From: Methylophilales bacterium HTCC2181
GTDB lineage: Bacteria > Pseudomonadota > Gammaproteobacteria > Burkholderiales > Methylophilaceae
Assembly (NCBI GenBank): GCA_000168995.1
Contig: AAUX01000001.1
Coordinates: 620,001-684,000, forward strand
DNA: 64,000 nucleotides
Direction of reading: 5' to 3'
The position numbers were made by a program, and so were the translations under genes. Shown in pieces: positions 20,496-30,481 of the stretch. Position 1 is the stretch's first letter; each line of letters starts with the position of its first letter. The notes under the pieces were generated by a model. It was not told the origin of the DNA. It saw only the letters and a list, made by a program, of their open reading frames with translations, and made no database searches.

Positions 20496-21428
20496 TTAGC
20501 TACTGAAAAAATCAGCACCCTCTAAATCGTTAAATACCTTGGTAGACTCAAACTCAAAGTCATTGACCTTGATCGCTTTGTCTTTACAGCGAATGAATAA
20601 AGCTTTACCCATAATGCGGGCATAACCAATCTCTAAATCGTTTATATCCTCATTTATTTCCGCGTTCCATATTCGGATTTTTGTATTGTTATCTTGAACA
20701 TAAAGATAGGAACCAGGGAAGGGGGAGGAACATGATCGAATAATATTTATGACATCCTTTGCTAAAAAGACTGAAGGATCAATTTTTCCAGACGCCTCAT
20801 TTAGTGCTGGAAACGCTATAGCCGGATAATTCCCTTGTCTAGACAAAGTGATTTCCCCATTAGCAGCATCACGAATCAATCTTAATGATGAGCCCTTTAT
20901 ATGTGCTTTAGCTTTTTCTAACACGTCGGCAATGTAATCGTCTTCGTTAATATCGAATCTTAATGTTTCATATATATGGCCGGTGTCAGCATCTTCGGCA
21001 TACTTAAAGCAATTATGAAATACTTCCTTTAAACCTAATCTTATAGTCCAATTTAATGGGGACCGACCTCTGCCATTGGGAAGGTTGAAGCCTGATCCAT
21101 GCCATCCAAAAACACCTAACTTAAATGTATTTAATATTTCTTTTGGAATAAGTCTTTGCCAGCCAGTACAGATACCAAGATCGAAGGCTTGTTTAGTAAA
21201 AAAATCCTGATCATGTGCGTTTTTTAGTCCGTAGGAATCTGTTGTGTATACATTAATCCCTAATGATTCTGCCTGGCTGCAAATATTAACGTCCGAACCT
21301 GAAATTTCTATTTTACCAAAGCTTTCTTTGCTAAGTGTGGCAAGGGTGTGTGGCCTGGTATTGTTAGATGTTAGATGTTTTAACAATTCACTTGTAGCCG
21401 ATTTGTTTCCAAAGACGCATATTTTCAT
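20496..21428 (-). CDS. Formyltransferase-fold enzyme, probable sugar N-formyltransferase
   Basis: 310 residues. Residues 1-200 resemble the catalytic domain of the Fmt/ArnA formyltransferase family: a Rossmann-like N-terminus (MKICVFGNKSATSELLKHL), DLGICTGWQRLIPKEIL, and the active-site region FGWHGSGFNLPNGRGRSPLNW with an HxSxxN-like arrangement. The C-terminal domain is a small OB-like fold as in sugar N-formyltransferases. The overlap of four bases with the upstream deacetylase-like gene indicates a joint role, probably N-acyl modification of a surface sugar. The housekeeping Fmt is less likely because of the divergent sequence and context. Confidence 0.7.
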   Translation of the reverse strand: MKICVFGNKSATSELLKHLTSNNTRPHTLATLSKESFGKIEISGSDVNICSQAESLGINVYTTDSYGLKNAHDQDFFTKQAFDLGICTGWQRLIPKEILNTFKLGVFGWHGSGFNLPNGRGRSPLNWTIRLGLKEVFHNCFKYAEDADTGHIYETLRFDINEDDYIADVLEKAKAHIKGSSLRLIRDAANGEITLSRQGNYPAIAFPALNEASGKIDPSVFLAKDVINIIRSCSSPFPGSYLYVQDNNTKIRIWNAEINEDINDLEIGYARIMGKALFIRCKDKAIKVNDFEFESTKVFNDLEGADFFSS

Positions 21429-22189
21429 CTATATAACTCTTTAAAGTCAGAAAAATGCTTTGTTTCGCTATCTAAGGTTTCAATAAATTCTTTTTGATGC
21501 TCTTCAATCAATTCATTAAAGAAGAGACCGACATCCTTTTCACCCTTTTCTGTCCACTCATCGGGGTGAATAAGTATTTGAATTTTAGAAAAGGCTAAAG
21601 CATCAATGGGATGACCATAGCCCCAACGATGCTTACTATCTGCAATGTACTTTATCTGTAAAGGGTTGTCGGAAAATTCAAAAAATGAACTACCGTATGC
21701 ATTAATGGCACCACAAAAAATATCATCACGAATCTCTAAGACCCATTTAGGAGGACGATGAAAACTAAAAACATCAAAACCGAACCCAAAGCCATCCTCA
21801 AATAATGATTTTTGTTTTTCGAATTCTTTTACAAGCCCCTCCTTATCATTTTGAACAATATGCGAGACATAAAAATGCAAACCGACTTTATGACCAAGTG
21901 ATTTCAAGTGCATTATTTTTTTTAGGTTTGTATTTGAAAATGGGTTGTATGCGGGCGACTTTACCTGAAAAAAAAAGGTTGACTGCACGCTTTCTTTGGC
22001 TTCAAGAATTGCCAAATCTAGAGCTCTGTTAACGCTAAATTCGACATCATGCCTTAAGATAATAAAGTTATCTGGTAGGTTTTTTTTGAAACTCACTAGA
22101 CGTAGTTTTATTTTACTCAATAGCAATCTGTATTCATTGTAGGAAAATGAATTTTTTAACTCTTCAAGATTAATTGCTGCACTATTCAA
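21425..22189 (-). CDS. Polysaccharide deacetylase-like protein
   Basis: 254 residues. FIILRHDVEFSVNRALDLA carries the His-Asp pair of a NodB-type metal site, VGLHFYVSH supplies a further ligand, and SFHRPP and ILIHPDEWTE are the later catalytic blocks. The fold should be a distorted TIM barrel acting on N- or O-acetylated sugars. The start ATG at 22189 follows an AT-rich 251-nt region with palindromes. Its stop overlaps the formyltransferase start (ATGA), so the pair acts as a two-gene operon: deacetylation, then possibly formylation, of the same amine (inference). Confidence 0.75.
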   Translation of the reverse strand: MNSAAINLEELKNSFSYNEYRLLLSKIKLRLVSFKKNLPDNFIILRHDVEFSVNRALDLAILEAKESVQSTFFFQVKSPAYNPFSNTNLKKIMHLKSLGHKVGLHFYVSHIVQNDKEGLVKEFEKQKSLFEDGFGFGFDVFSFHRPPKWVLEIRDDIFCGAINAYGSSFFEFSDNPLQIKYIADSKHRWGYGHPIDALAFSKIQILIHPDEWTEKGEKDVGLFFNELIEEHQKEFIETLDSETKHFSDFKELYR

Positions 22190-22294
22190 TTGTTATCGGC
22201 CTTTTTTTCTTGTTTTTTAAGTCATGTATAACATTTAATTTTTTTTATAAATTATTGAATTAAAGATATAATTTTACTATTAACTAGTGAATAT

Positions 22295-22404
22295 AAGATA
22301 ACAACTCTTTATTATCTTATCCATAGTAAAAACTTTACTTACACTTTTTTATCTACAGATTCGGGTAAAATTTTAAATTTTATTAATCATGATTAGATTT
22401 TACC
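22295..22404. promoter_or_regulatory. Palindrome-rich AT spacer upstream of the deacetylase/formyltransferase pair
   Basis: The 251-nt interval 22190-22440 has no gene and is very AT-rich. It holds an inverted repeat AAGATAA (22295-22301) / TTATCTT (22312-22318) and, next to it, GGTAAAAT (22364-22371) / ATTTTACC (22397-22404) enclosing a perfect 12-bp palindrome TAATCATGATTA (22384-22395). It could be the end of the ycaO transcript, an operator, or both. Confidence 0.35.
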
Positions 22405-22440
22405 ACCAAAAAGCCTAGCTTCTTTTCTTTGAATTATCCC

Positions 22441-24642
22441 CTAATGTTTATTCTTGCTAAGGCTTCGAGCTTTATGGAGTTTTTTATAGCTGTCCATTAA
22501 ACGTTGGTGCCTATCAAGTCCTTCTAAGTTCATATTGGTGGGAGTTAGCCCAAAAAACCGTAAACTACCCTCTATTGATCCAATGACCGCATCTATTTGT
22601 TCGTTGCCAAACATCCTACGGAAATTCGATAAGTAATTTTCCAGCTCTAAGTCCTCGTTGAGTATTATGTATAGTGACACCCTTAGGGCTTGGTAAAACA
22701 ATCCGCGCTCGACGGTATTATCGTTGTATTGAAGAAATGCTTCTGTTAGCTCATAAGCTACGTCGAATTGTTTTATGGCGAGATTGATGAGTAGCTTTAA
22801 CTCAAGAACGGTTAGTTGTCCCCACACTGAATTATCATCAAATTCAACCCCAATCAACGTCCCAATGTCAGAGTACTCATCAAGCTCGTTGTTACTCAAT
22901 CGATCGAGTAATGCGGCAAGACTATTATTGTCCAGACGATGCAGATTTAGAATATCAGCGCGAAATAGTAGTGCTTTATTGGTATTATCCCAAATTAAAT
23001 CTTCGACCGGATAAACTTCAGAATAGCCAGGAACTAAAATCCTACAAGACATAGCACCTAAGTCATTATGGGTCGCCATGTAAATCTCTTTTCCTTTGCT
23101 TTGTAGAATATTAAACAAAGCTTCGGCTTGTTCTCTATTGGAGCTTTTTCCTTTGTTTGAAAAATCCCATTCGACAAAGCTGAAGTTTGATTTGTCACTG
23201 AAGAATCGCCATGACATGATTCCGGAAGAGTCAATAAAATGTTCGACAAAGTTATTGGGTTCAGTTACTGCGTTACTGACAAAAGTGGGTGGCGGTAAAT
23301 CGTTTAGCCCCTCAAAACTTCGACCTTGTAGTAGCTCGGTAAGGCTTCTTTCTAGTGCCACCTCAAAAGATGGATGCGCTCCGAAGGATGCAAAGACGCC
23401 ACCTGTTCGTGGGTTCATTAACGTGACACACATGACTGGGTACAATCCGCCCATTGAAGCATCTTTAACTAGCACAGGAAAACCCTGTTCCTCTAATCCA
23501 TGGATGCCAGCCAGGATACCTGGGTATTTCGCCAAGACCTCGTAAGGCACATCAGGCAATGCCATTTCACCTTCTATAATTTCACGTTTTACTGCCCGTT
23601 CGAAAATTTCAGACAGACATTGTACTTGTGTTTCTGCCAATGTATTACCAGCACTCATACCGTTGCTGACGTATAGATTTTCAATCAGGTTGGATGGAAA
23701 ATACACCACCTCGCCGTCAGATTTACGCACGTAAGGAAGCGAACAGATACCACGCTGTAAATTGCCCGAGTTGGTGTCGATCAGATGCGAACCCAATAAC
23801 TCGCCATCAGGATTGAAGATTTTCAGGCAGTACTCATCGAGAATTTCCACCGGCATGGAATCGTCAGGCCCTGGTTTAAACCATTTCTCATTGGGATAGT
23901 GAACAAAGGGGAGGTTAGCCATATCTTCACCCCAAAAGGCTTCGGCATAAAAGTGATTATTGCTAAGCCGTTCGATAAACTCTCCTAAAGCAGAAGCTAA
24001 TGCACCTTCCTTGGTTGTTCCTTTCCCATTAGTAAAACAGATCGGCGAATGCGCATCCCGTATATGCAAAGACCATACATTAGGAATGATATTTCTCCAT
24101 GATGCGATTTCAATCTTTATGCCTAGATCCGCCAAAATACCGGACATATTGGCAATGGTTTTCTCCAACGGCAGATCTTTACCGGTGATGAAAGTAGTCG
24201 CGTCAGTAGCAGACTTCAGGGCCAGTACGGACTGAGCATCTATATCCAGATTTTCTACTTCCTCAATGATAAAGTCTGGCCCAGCTTGCACAACTTTTTT
24301 TACTGTACAGCGTTCAATAGAACGTAAAATACCCTGGCGATCTTTTTCTGTTATGTCGGACGGAAGCTCAACCTGAATCTTAAAGATTTGCTGATAACGG
24401 TTTTCAGGATCAACAATATTATTTTGTGACAAGCGGATATTTTCAGTAGGAATATTACGGGTTACACAGTACAACTTAACAAAATACGCTGCACACAAAG
24501 CCGATGAGGCCAGAAAGTAATCAAAGGGACCAGGAGCCGAACCATCTCCTTTATAACGGATAGGCTGATCAGCGATAACCGTAAAGTCATCAAATTTTGC
24601 TTCAAGGCGAAGTTTATCGAGAAAGTTGACTTTAATTTCCAT
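22441..24642 (-). CDS. ycaO: OsmC-domain/YcaO-domain fusion protein
   Basis: 733 residues. Residues 1-125 form an OsmC-like domain (FDYFLASSALCAAYFVKLYC, with a redox-type cysteine). Residues 165-500 are the YcaO ATP-dependent cyclodehydratase-like domain (SVHIRD-type strand, CFTNGKGTTKEGALASALGEFIERLSNNHF, YVSNGMSAGNTLAE, SLTELLQGR), and the C-terminal 200 residues are the helical TPR-like end of E. coli YcaO. E. coli YcaO lacks the OsmC part and influences beta-methylthiolation of ribosomal protein S12 with RimO. The housekeeping-like C-terminus argues against a RiPP role, and no precursor peptide is seen nearby. Confidence 0.92.
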   Translation of the reverse strand: MEIKVNFLDKLRLEAKFDDFTVIADQPIRYKGDGSAPGPFDYFLASSALCAAYFVKLYCVTRNIPTENIRLSQNNIVDPENRYQQIFKIQVELPSDITEKDRQGILRSIERCTVKKVVQAGPDFIIEEVENLDIDAQSVLALKSATDATTFITGKDLPLEKTIANMSGILADLGIKIEIASWRNIIPNVWSLHIRDAHSPICFTNGKGTTKEGALASALGEFIERLSNNHFYAEAFWGEDMANLPFVHYPNEKWFKPGPDDSMPVEILDEYCLKIFNPDGELLGSHLIDTNSGNLQRGICSLPYVRKSDGEVVYFPSNLIENLYVSNGMSAGNTLAETQVQCLSEIFERAVKREIIEGEMALPDVPYEVLAKYPGILAGIHGLEEQGFPVLVKDASMGGLYPVMCVTLMNPRTGGVFASFGAHPSFEVALERSLTELLQGRSFEGLNDLPPPTFVSNAVTEPNNFVEHFIDSSGIMSWRFFSDKSNFSFVEWDFSNKGKSSNREQAEALFNILQSKGKEIYMATHNDLGAMSCRILVPGYSEVYPVEDLIWDNTNKALLFRADILNLHRLDNNSLAALLDRLSNNELDEYSDIGTLIGVEFDDNSVWGQLTVLELKLLINLAIKQFDVAYELTEAFLQYNDNTVERGLFYQALRVSLYIILNEDLELENYLSNFRRMFGNEQIDAVIGSIEGSLRFFGLTPTNMNLEGLDRHQRLMDSYKKLHKARSLSKNKH

Positions 24643-25129
24643 GGTGCAGGCTTAAAAATTACCTTCAAAATGATTTAATAGCACTTGATAGACCCCTTCG
24701 TTAGATGCCAACACATAGACATGCTAGGCAATGCACCAAAAGGTCGATATGACCTTTACTCCCACTCAGTAGTAACAGTGATAATTTTGTGTTTAATATC
24801 AATAATTTAATAAATGTTAATAGTTAGTGTGCAACTAATGTGTAACTCACCATACACTCTGCACGTTTTTCTTACGCTTGTGTAACTATTGCAATTCAAT
24901 AGTTTATGCAATCTACACTCGCACACTGTACGACGAAGAACGTGCAGAATTATACACGTTCTTCTGTTCGTTTGTTCACTTGTTCTTCAGTGTCAAACGT
25001 CTGCCAAACTGAGCTTGCTGTTCTATCAGCACATCCTACTTTGTAAGTTAAGTAATTTTATGGCTACTGATTTAGGCGGCATCACAAAGCTAACACTCCA
25101 AATCAATAGTCACCTTATGCAGCTAAGTT
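24643..25129. other. 487-nt noncoding interval with guaA-type repeat and inverted repeat
   Basis: No convincing gene. An 84-codon frame at 24889-25143 has no start signal or recognisable product. Visible structure: a short palindrome AAAGGTC/GACCTTT (24739-24757), the 12-nt guaA-end copy (24757-24768), a motif GCACGTTTTTCTTACGCTTG near 24861 that recurs almost unchanged near 26471, and a perfect 9-bp inverted repeat at 24936-24963. The interval therefore looks like the outer flank of the small insert at guaA. Confidence 0.5.
24936..24963. repeat. Perfect 9-bp inverted repeat
   Basis: AAGAACGTG (24936-24944), 10-nt spacer, CACGTTCTT (24955-24963). The GCACGTT core also occurs at both ends of the guaA insert. 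It may be a regulator operator or an RNA hairpin. It has no T tract, so it is not a terminator. Confidence 0.5.
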
Positions 25130-26239
25130 TTAAAGGCCAATAAAATTCTCATCTGCCATTGATATCATGGTTTTCAAACGTTTTTTTGATTTAATGGATG
25201 CAGAACCATATAGGCATTCTTCAGCAGCATCTATCAGCTTGTCTGTCTCGTTGTCCGCAAGATAAAACTCGTTTACGTTCTCACCGATAGTTTCAAGAAT
25301 GGCACTAATTTTTGGTGTATTTGAACTGAAATACCTAAACGGTGTTCCAATACTTAGAGCAGCTATCGAATGATGAAACCTAGCAGAGAAAAGAAATGAT
25401 GCCGATTTAAATTCATCGATCCATTGTCGCATTGATTGTGCCTGTACAACTTCAAGATTAGCTAGATTAGGATTTTCTTTAAGTTTTTTTTGCAGTATTA
25501 CATCTTCTTGGGCGGTTGAAAAATGTGCGCCTAAAAGGAATTTTACACGTACATTTTTTTTCAAGAAATGATTAATGAAATCTACCATAAGTTCATAACG
25601 ATTATCTTGAAATGAAACGCCGCCCGTTACCAAGATATTTCCAGTGGGTGCATGGCTATTCTCTTCACCATAGCGCGCAAGAAAACGAGGTAAACAATCA
25701 AAAGATTGCGCAGTCTTAACTCCGTTTGTGAATAAGATTTCATTGGATATATGATCTCTTGGTGCTATTTTATCCATATACTTAAGCACAATGGGATATA
25801 TAGTAGTATTTCCTACTGGCATCGTTGCATCGCCATTAGGAAAACATGAAAAATTTATTAAGTGAACTTTCTTATTCAAGTACTTCTTACATATATACAT
25901 AAGATAAAGAAGATTAATCGACCCTTTACTTAGCCTATGTAGAGTACCTTCTCCATTAACCACAACGACATCCGACTGATACAAAGATTGAATTAAAGAT
26001 CGGTTTTGTTCGGAAAATCTATTGTAGAACCCCTGATCGTCAAAATCAGAGAGCTGCTCTGCTGATGGTGATATGCCATGCGTAACGCCGACGCCAACCG
26101 TCTCTACATAATAATTTTTCTCTAGTAAACTGTGATAAATCTCCATCGATGTGCCATAACATCCCCAGTGATATGAACTTCCTGTGAAATTAACAAGTAA
26201 AGCTTTTTTTGATTCTAAAAAAGAGAGTTTATTGATCAC
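25130..26239 (-). CDS. Polysaccharide pyruvyl transferase family protein
   Basis: 369 residues of the CsaB/WcaK-like family, which adds pyruvate ketals to sugars of surface polymers or belongs to related GT-B-like enzymes. Visible blocks: SYHWGCYGTSMEIYHSL at the N-terminus, DVVVVNGEGTLHR (the glycine-rich donor site), PRDHISNEIL, NILVTGGVSFQDNRY, and SFLFSARFHHSIAALSIGTPF, the conserved RxH-containing C-terminal motif. The start overlaps the stop of the H-NS-like gene by four bases, so both are one cistronic unit on the guaA insert. Confidence 0.85.
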   Translation of the reverse strand: MINKLSFLESKKALLVNFTGSSYHWGCYGTSMEIYHSLLEKNYYVETVGVGVTHGISPSAEQLSDFDDQGFYNRFSEQNRSLIQSLYQSDVVVVNGEGTLHRLSKGSINLLYLMYICKKYLNKKVHLINFSCFPNGDATMPVGNTTIYPIVLKYMDKIAPRDHISNEILFTNGVKTAQSFDCLPRFLARYGEENSHAPTGNILVTGGVSFQDNRYELMVDFINHFLKKNVRVKFLLGAHFSTAQEDVILQKKLKENPNLANLEVVQAQSMRQWIDEFKSASFLFSARFHHSIAALSIGTPFRYFSSNTPKISAILETIGENVNEFYLADNETDKLIDAAEECLYGSASIKSKKRLKTMISMADENFIGL

Positions 26240-26409
26240 TTTTTCCGCCCTTCAGCCAAAGAGCCTTTCAACATCCCAGCCGTAAAGCCAAACTCCTTGC
26301 AAAGACGCTTTACTTCTTTCAGTGCGTTAGCACGTTCATTCTTCTTAGCTTCAACCATCTGCTGCTGAATTGCTTTCATTTCAGCTTTCAATTCGTCATA
26401 AGATTTCAT
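26236..26409 (-). CDS. Truncated H-NS-family protein (oligomerisation domain only)
   Basis: 57 residues from the ATG at 26409, preceded by a strong GGAGG ribosome binding site. The frame is open 8 codons further, but that start has none. The sequence is a helical, charged dimerisation segment (MKSYDELKAEMKAIQQQMVEA...NALKEVKRLCKEFGF) as in betaproteobacterial H-NS. It ends at KGSLAEGRKK, with no trace of the C-terminal DNA-binding motif (W-x-G-x-G-R-x-P type). Its layout recalls H-NST, truncated H-NS copies on enterobacterial islands that antagonise full-length H-NS. The lysine/arginine tail could still contact DNA. Confidence 0.7.
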   Translation of the reverse strand: MKSYDELKAEMKAIQQQMVEAKKNERANALKEVKRLCKEFGFTAGMLKGSLAEGRKK

Positions 26410-26557
26410 CTCACACCTCCGTAGGTTAAGCATAAGTTTTATATTATAGATTAGTTCATCATTAGAAAAGCACGTTTTTTCTACGCTTGCTGTAGTATAT
26501 GTGAAACAAATGTGTAAGTTAAATATCGTTTAATATCAATGACTTAGTAAAGAATAA

Positions 26558-28117
26558 CTACTCCCACTCAATTGTGGCAGGTGGCTTTCCAGAAATATCA
26601 TAAACAACTCGATTAATACCTTTAACTTCATTAATAATTCTGTTGGATACTTTACCTAAAAGGCTGTAGGGGAGCTCAGCCCAATGCGCTGTCATAAAGT
26701 CCGACGTTACCACCGCCCTTAATGAAACAACATATTCATAAGTCCTGCCATCCCCCATAACCCCAACCGATTTTACAGGAAGAAAAACCGTAAAAGCTTG
26801 CGACGTCTTATCATACCAGCCACTCGACTTTAGCTCTTCCATAAAGATCGCATCGGCTTTTCTTAAGAGATCGGCAAACTCTATTTTTACTTCTCCAAGG
26901 ATTCTCACACCGAGACCTGGACCTGGGAAGGGGTGCCGGTACACCATACCCTTCGGTAATCCAAGCGCAACACCAAGCTCTCTTACCTCGTCCTTAAATA
27001 ATTCACGCAGGGGTTCCAGTAATTGTAAGTTCAATGTCTCAGGAAGACCACCCACGTTATGATGGCTTTTAATGTTGTGAGCCTTCTTGGTTTTACCGCC
27101 TGCCGACTCAATCACATCGGGATAAATAGTCCCTTGAGCAAGCCACTTAACTTGATGAAATTTTTCCGCATGTTCCTGGAATACCTCAACAAAATCCCTG
27201 CCGATGATTTTACGTTTTTCTTCTGGGTCGCTTATACCCACAAGATCGGACATAAATTTATCCGTAGCATCGACATGAATGACTTTGACTCCTAGGTTCT
27301 TTTTGAAGGTCTCCATGACAATTTCAGCTTCATTGAGTCTGAGCATGCCATGATCCACAAAGATACAAGTCAGCTGAGCTCCTATAGCTCTATGTATTAG
27401 GGCCGCGGCTACTGACGAATCTACACCGCCGGACAAACCTAGGATCACCTCATCGTCTCCCACGATAGATTTAATATGGTTTACTGCCGTCTCTACGTAG
27501 TCAGGCATATTCCATTCCTGACTGCAACCAGCTATATCTATAACGAACCGGCTAATAATATTCTTGCCTTGTTTGGTGTGGGTCACTTCTGGATGGAACT
27601 GAACACCGTAATACTGCTTTTCCTTGTTACCTATGGCAGCTATCGGAGTAGAGGCATTACTGGCAATAACTTCAAAGCCAGGTGGCAGATCTACTACCTT
27701 GTCGCCATGACTCATCCATACATCAAGCAAGCCGTGTCCTTGATCATTAGTCTTGTCTTGGATACCCTTAAAAAGATCAGAATGACCTTGCGCACGAATT
27801 TCTGCATAACCAAATTCCCGCTGATTGCTGGTCGCTACTTTTCCGGCTAATTGGCTGGCCATGGTTTGCATGCCATAACATATACCAAGAATAGGGCACT
27901 GCAATGCAAAAGCAATTTTTGGGGCTTTCGGTGTGTCTTCGGCGTAAACCGAATTGGGACCACCCGAAAAAATAATGGCCTTTGGATTAAATTGTTCAAT
28001 TCGCCCAGGATCAACATCGTAGGGAAGAATTTCGCAGTACACATTCATTTCACGTACCCGTCTTGCAATGAGTTGGGTGTATTGTGACCCGAAATCTAAT
28101 ATCAATACTTTATCCAC
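26558..28117 (-). CDS. guaA: GMP synthase (glutamine-hydrolysing)
   Basis: 519 residues from the GTG at 28117, chosen because GAGAGG sits about 7 nt upstream. An upstream GTG at 28132 is also open. It converts XMP to GMP. The class I amidotransferase domain has the catalytic cysteine in GICYGMQ and its histidine in [11 protein letters not shown]. The ATP-pyrophosphatase PP-loop is [13 protein letters not shown], and the C-terminal dimerisation domain ends in PATIEWE. Lies 44 nt downstream of guaB and is co-directional with it. Its 3' end borders the mini-island. Confidence 0.97.
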   Translation of the reverse strand: MDKVLILDFGSQYTQLIARRVREMNVYCEILPYDVDPGRIEQFNPKAIIFSGGPNSVYAEDTPKAPKIAFALQCPILGICYGMQTMASQLAGKVATSNQREFGYAEIRAQGHSDLFKGIQDKTNDQGHGLLDVWMSHGDKVVDLPPGFEVIASNASTPIAAIGNKEKQYYGVQFHPEVTHTKQGKNIISRFVIDIAGCSQEWNMPDYVETAVNHIKSIVGDDEVILGLSGGVDSSVAAALIHRAIGAQLTCIFVDHGMLRLNEAEIVMETFKKNLGVKVIHVDATDKFMSDLVGISDPEEKRKIIGRDFVEVFQEHAEKFHQVKWLAQGTIYPDVIESAGGKTKKAHNIKSHHNVGGLPETLNLQLLEPLRELFKDEVRELGVALGLPKGMVYRHPFPGPGLGVRILGEVKIEFADLLRKADAIFMEELKSSGWYDKTSQAFTVFLPVKSVGVMGDGRTYEYVVSLRAVVTSDFMTAHWAELPYSLLGKVSNRIINEVKGINRVVYDISGKPPATIEWE

Positions 28118-28161
28118 GGCCAATCCTCTCACCTACAAGGCTATTATTTTTTATCATTATT

Positions 28162-29631
<1,470 letters not shown>

Positions 29632-29691
29632 TTATCGCGCAAAACGAAATTATACAGAAAACGGTGTGATGAATCGAGGAAAAATTGAAAA

Positions 29692-29994
29692 TTATCCGCC
29701 TTTTTTCATATCTTTGCCTTCCGCCGCTCTTTTACGGCGTATTTCTTTCGGGTCTGCAATAAGAGGGCGGTAGATTTCCACACGATCTCTATCGCGTAAG
29801 GTATGATCCAAGCTGGTCAGCTTACCAAAAATACCTACCTGATTCTCGTTAAGGTCAATGCCGTCAAATTTACTTAAAATTCCTGACAATTCAATTGCTT
29901 GCTTGACGGTACAGTCCTTGGGCGCCCGGAGAGGAATGATGAGTTGTTTTTCAGGGAGGGCGTAGGCAACCTCCACCATAATTTGATCAGGCAT
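29692..29994 (-). CDS. RnfH/RatB family ubiquitin-like protein
   Basis: 100 residues from the ATG at 29994, which has GAGG 6 nt upstream; longer open starts lie inside ratA. A small beta-grasp protein of the RnfH (UPF0125) family: VEVAYALPEKQLIIPL, then VGIFGKLTSLDHTLRDRDRVEIYRPLIADPKEIRRKRA, the last block being diagnostic. It pairs with ratA as in many Proteobacteria, overlapping its end by 8 nt. Function is unresolved. Confidence 0.9.
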   Translation of the reverse strand: MPDQIMVEVAYALPEKQLIIPLRAPKDCTVKQAIELSGILSKFDGIDLNENQVGIFGKLTSLDHTLRDRDRVEIYRPLIADPKEIRRKRAAEGKDMKKGG

Positions 29995-30421
29995 TTTCAT
30001 CCTCATTGGCTTTAGCCACAAAACTGTCAATAAAGGTGTTGGCAATCATATTAAATGCGGGAGCGATTAATTTTTCTAAGATATAGTTTTTAAACTCATA
30101 GTTTAGCTCAAATTCAATTTTTGAGGATTCTTTATCGATTGCGATAAAACGCCACTCACCTTCCAATTTTTTGAATGGACCATCAACAAGGTTAATAGTC
30201 ATCAACCCGGGGTGTTCTTTATGATTTTCGGTAGTAAAGGATTGTTTAATACCCTTAAAATGAATGATTATCTTGGCACGGGTAATATTTTCATCGCGAT
30301 GAAGCAATTCGGTACCCCCGCACCACGGTAAGAAGCGTGGATAATTTTCGACATTATCTACAAGATCAAACATACGCTCTCTTGGGTGCAGGACGATAGC
30401 CTGTTTTTTTATTCTGATCAT
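29987..30421 (-). CDS. ratA: RatA/Coq10-like START-domain protein
   Basis: 144 residues: a single polyketide cyclase/START (Coq10-like) domain with the N-terminal VLHPRERMFDLVDNVENYPRFLPWCGG signature. In E. coli the homologue is called RatA and reported to hinder 70S ribosome association. Other members are thought to chaperone ubiquinone. The gene is divergent from smpB, with 60 nt between start codons. Confidence 0.9.
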   Translation of the reverse strand: MIRIKKQAIVLHPRERMFDLVDNVENYPRFLPWCGGTELLHRDENITRAKIIIHFKGIKQSFTTENHKEHPGLMTINLVDGPFKKLEGEWRFIAIDKESSKIEFELNYEFKNYILEKLIAPAFNMIANTFIDSFVAKANEDENA

Positions 30422-30481
30422 GAGGGAATGATAATATTCATTGTATAACGTACAATTATACTTTTAATTAGCGTAGTCAAC

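Larger units (their letters stand above)
24757..26570. mobile_element. Mini-island at the 3' end of guaA
   Basis: The last bases of guaA plus its stop (26559-26570, reading TGAGTGGGAGTA on the coding strand) recur exactly at 24757-24768 in the same orientation. The 3' end of guaA is a well-known integration site of genomic islands, with a GAGTGGGA core. Between the two copies lie a polysaccharide pyruvyl transferase gene, an H-NS-like gene, and near-identical flanking motifs GCACGTTTTT(C)TTACGCTTG (about 24861 and 26471). No integrase gene remains, so the element is non-autonomous or decayed. A 12-nt match alone could be chance; the context makes it likely. Confidence 0.5.

Noticed and set aside
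22441-24642. YcaO gene as part of a RiPP (azole peptide) cluster
   Set aside because: No precursor peptide, dehydrogenase or exporter nearby, and the C-terminus is that of the housekeeping E. coli-type YcaO.
24889-25143. 84-codon plus-strand reading frame
   Set aside because: No ribosome binding site or recognisable domain, odd composition, and it overlaps the pyruvyl transferase stop and the inverted repeat.
29987-30421. RatA as a toxin of a toxin-antitoxin pair
   Set aside because: The RatA/RnfH pair is a widely conserved housekeeping couple. The START/Coq10 fold does not support a plasmid-like addiction role here.
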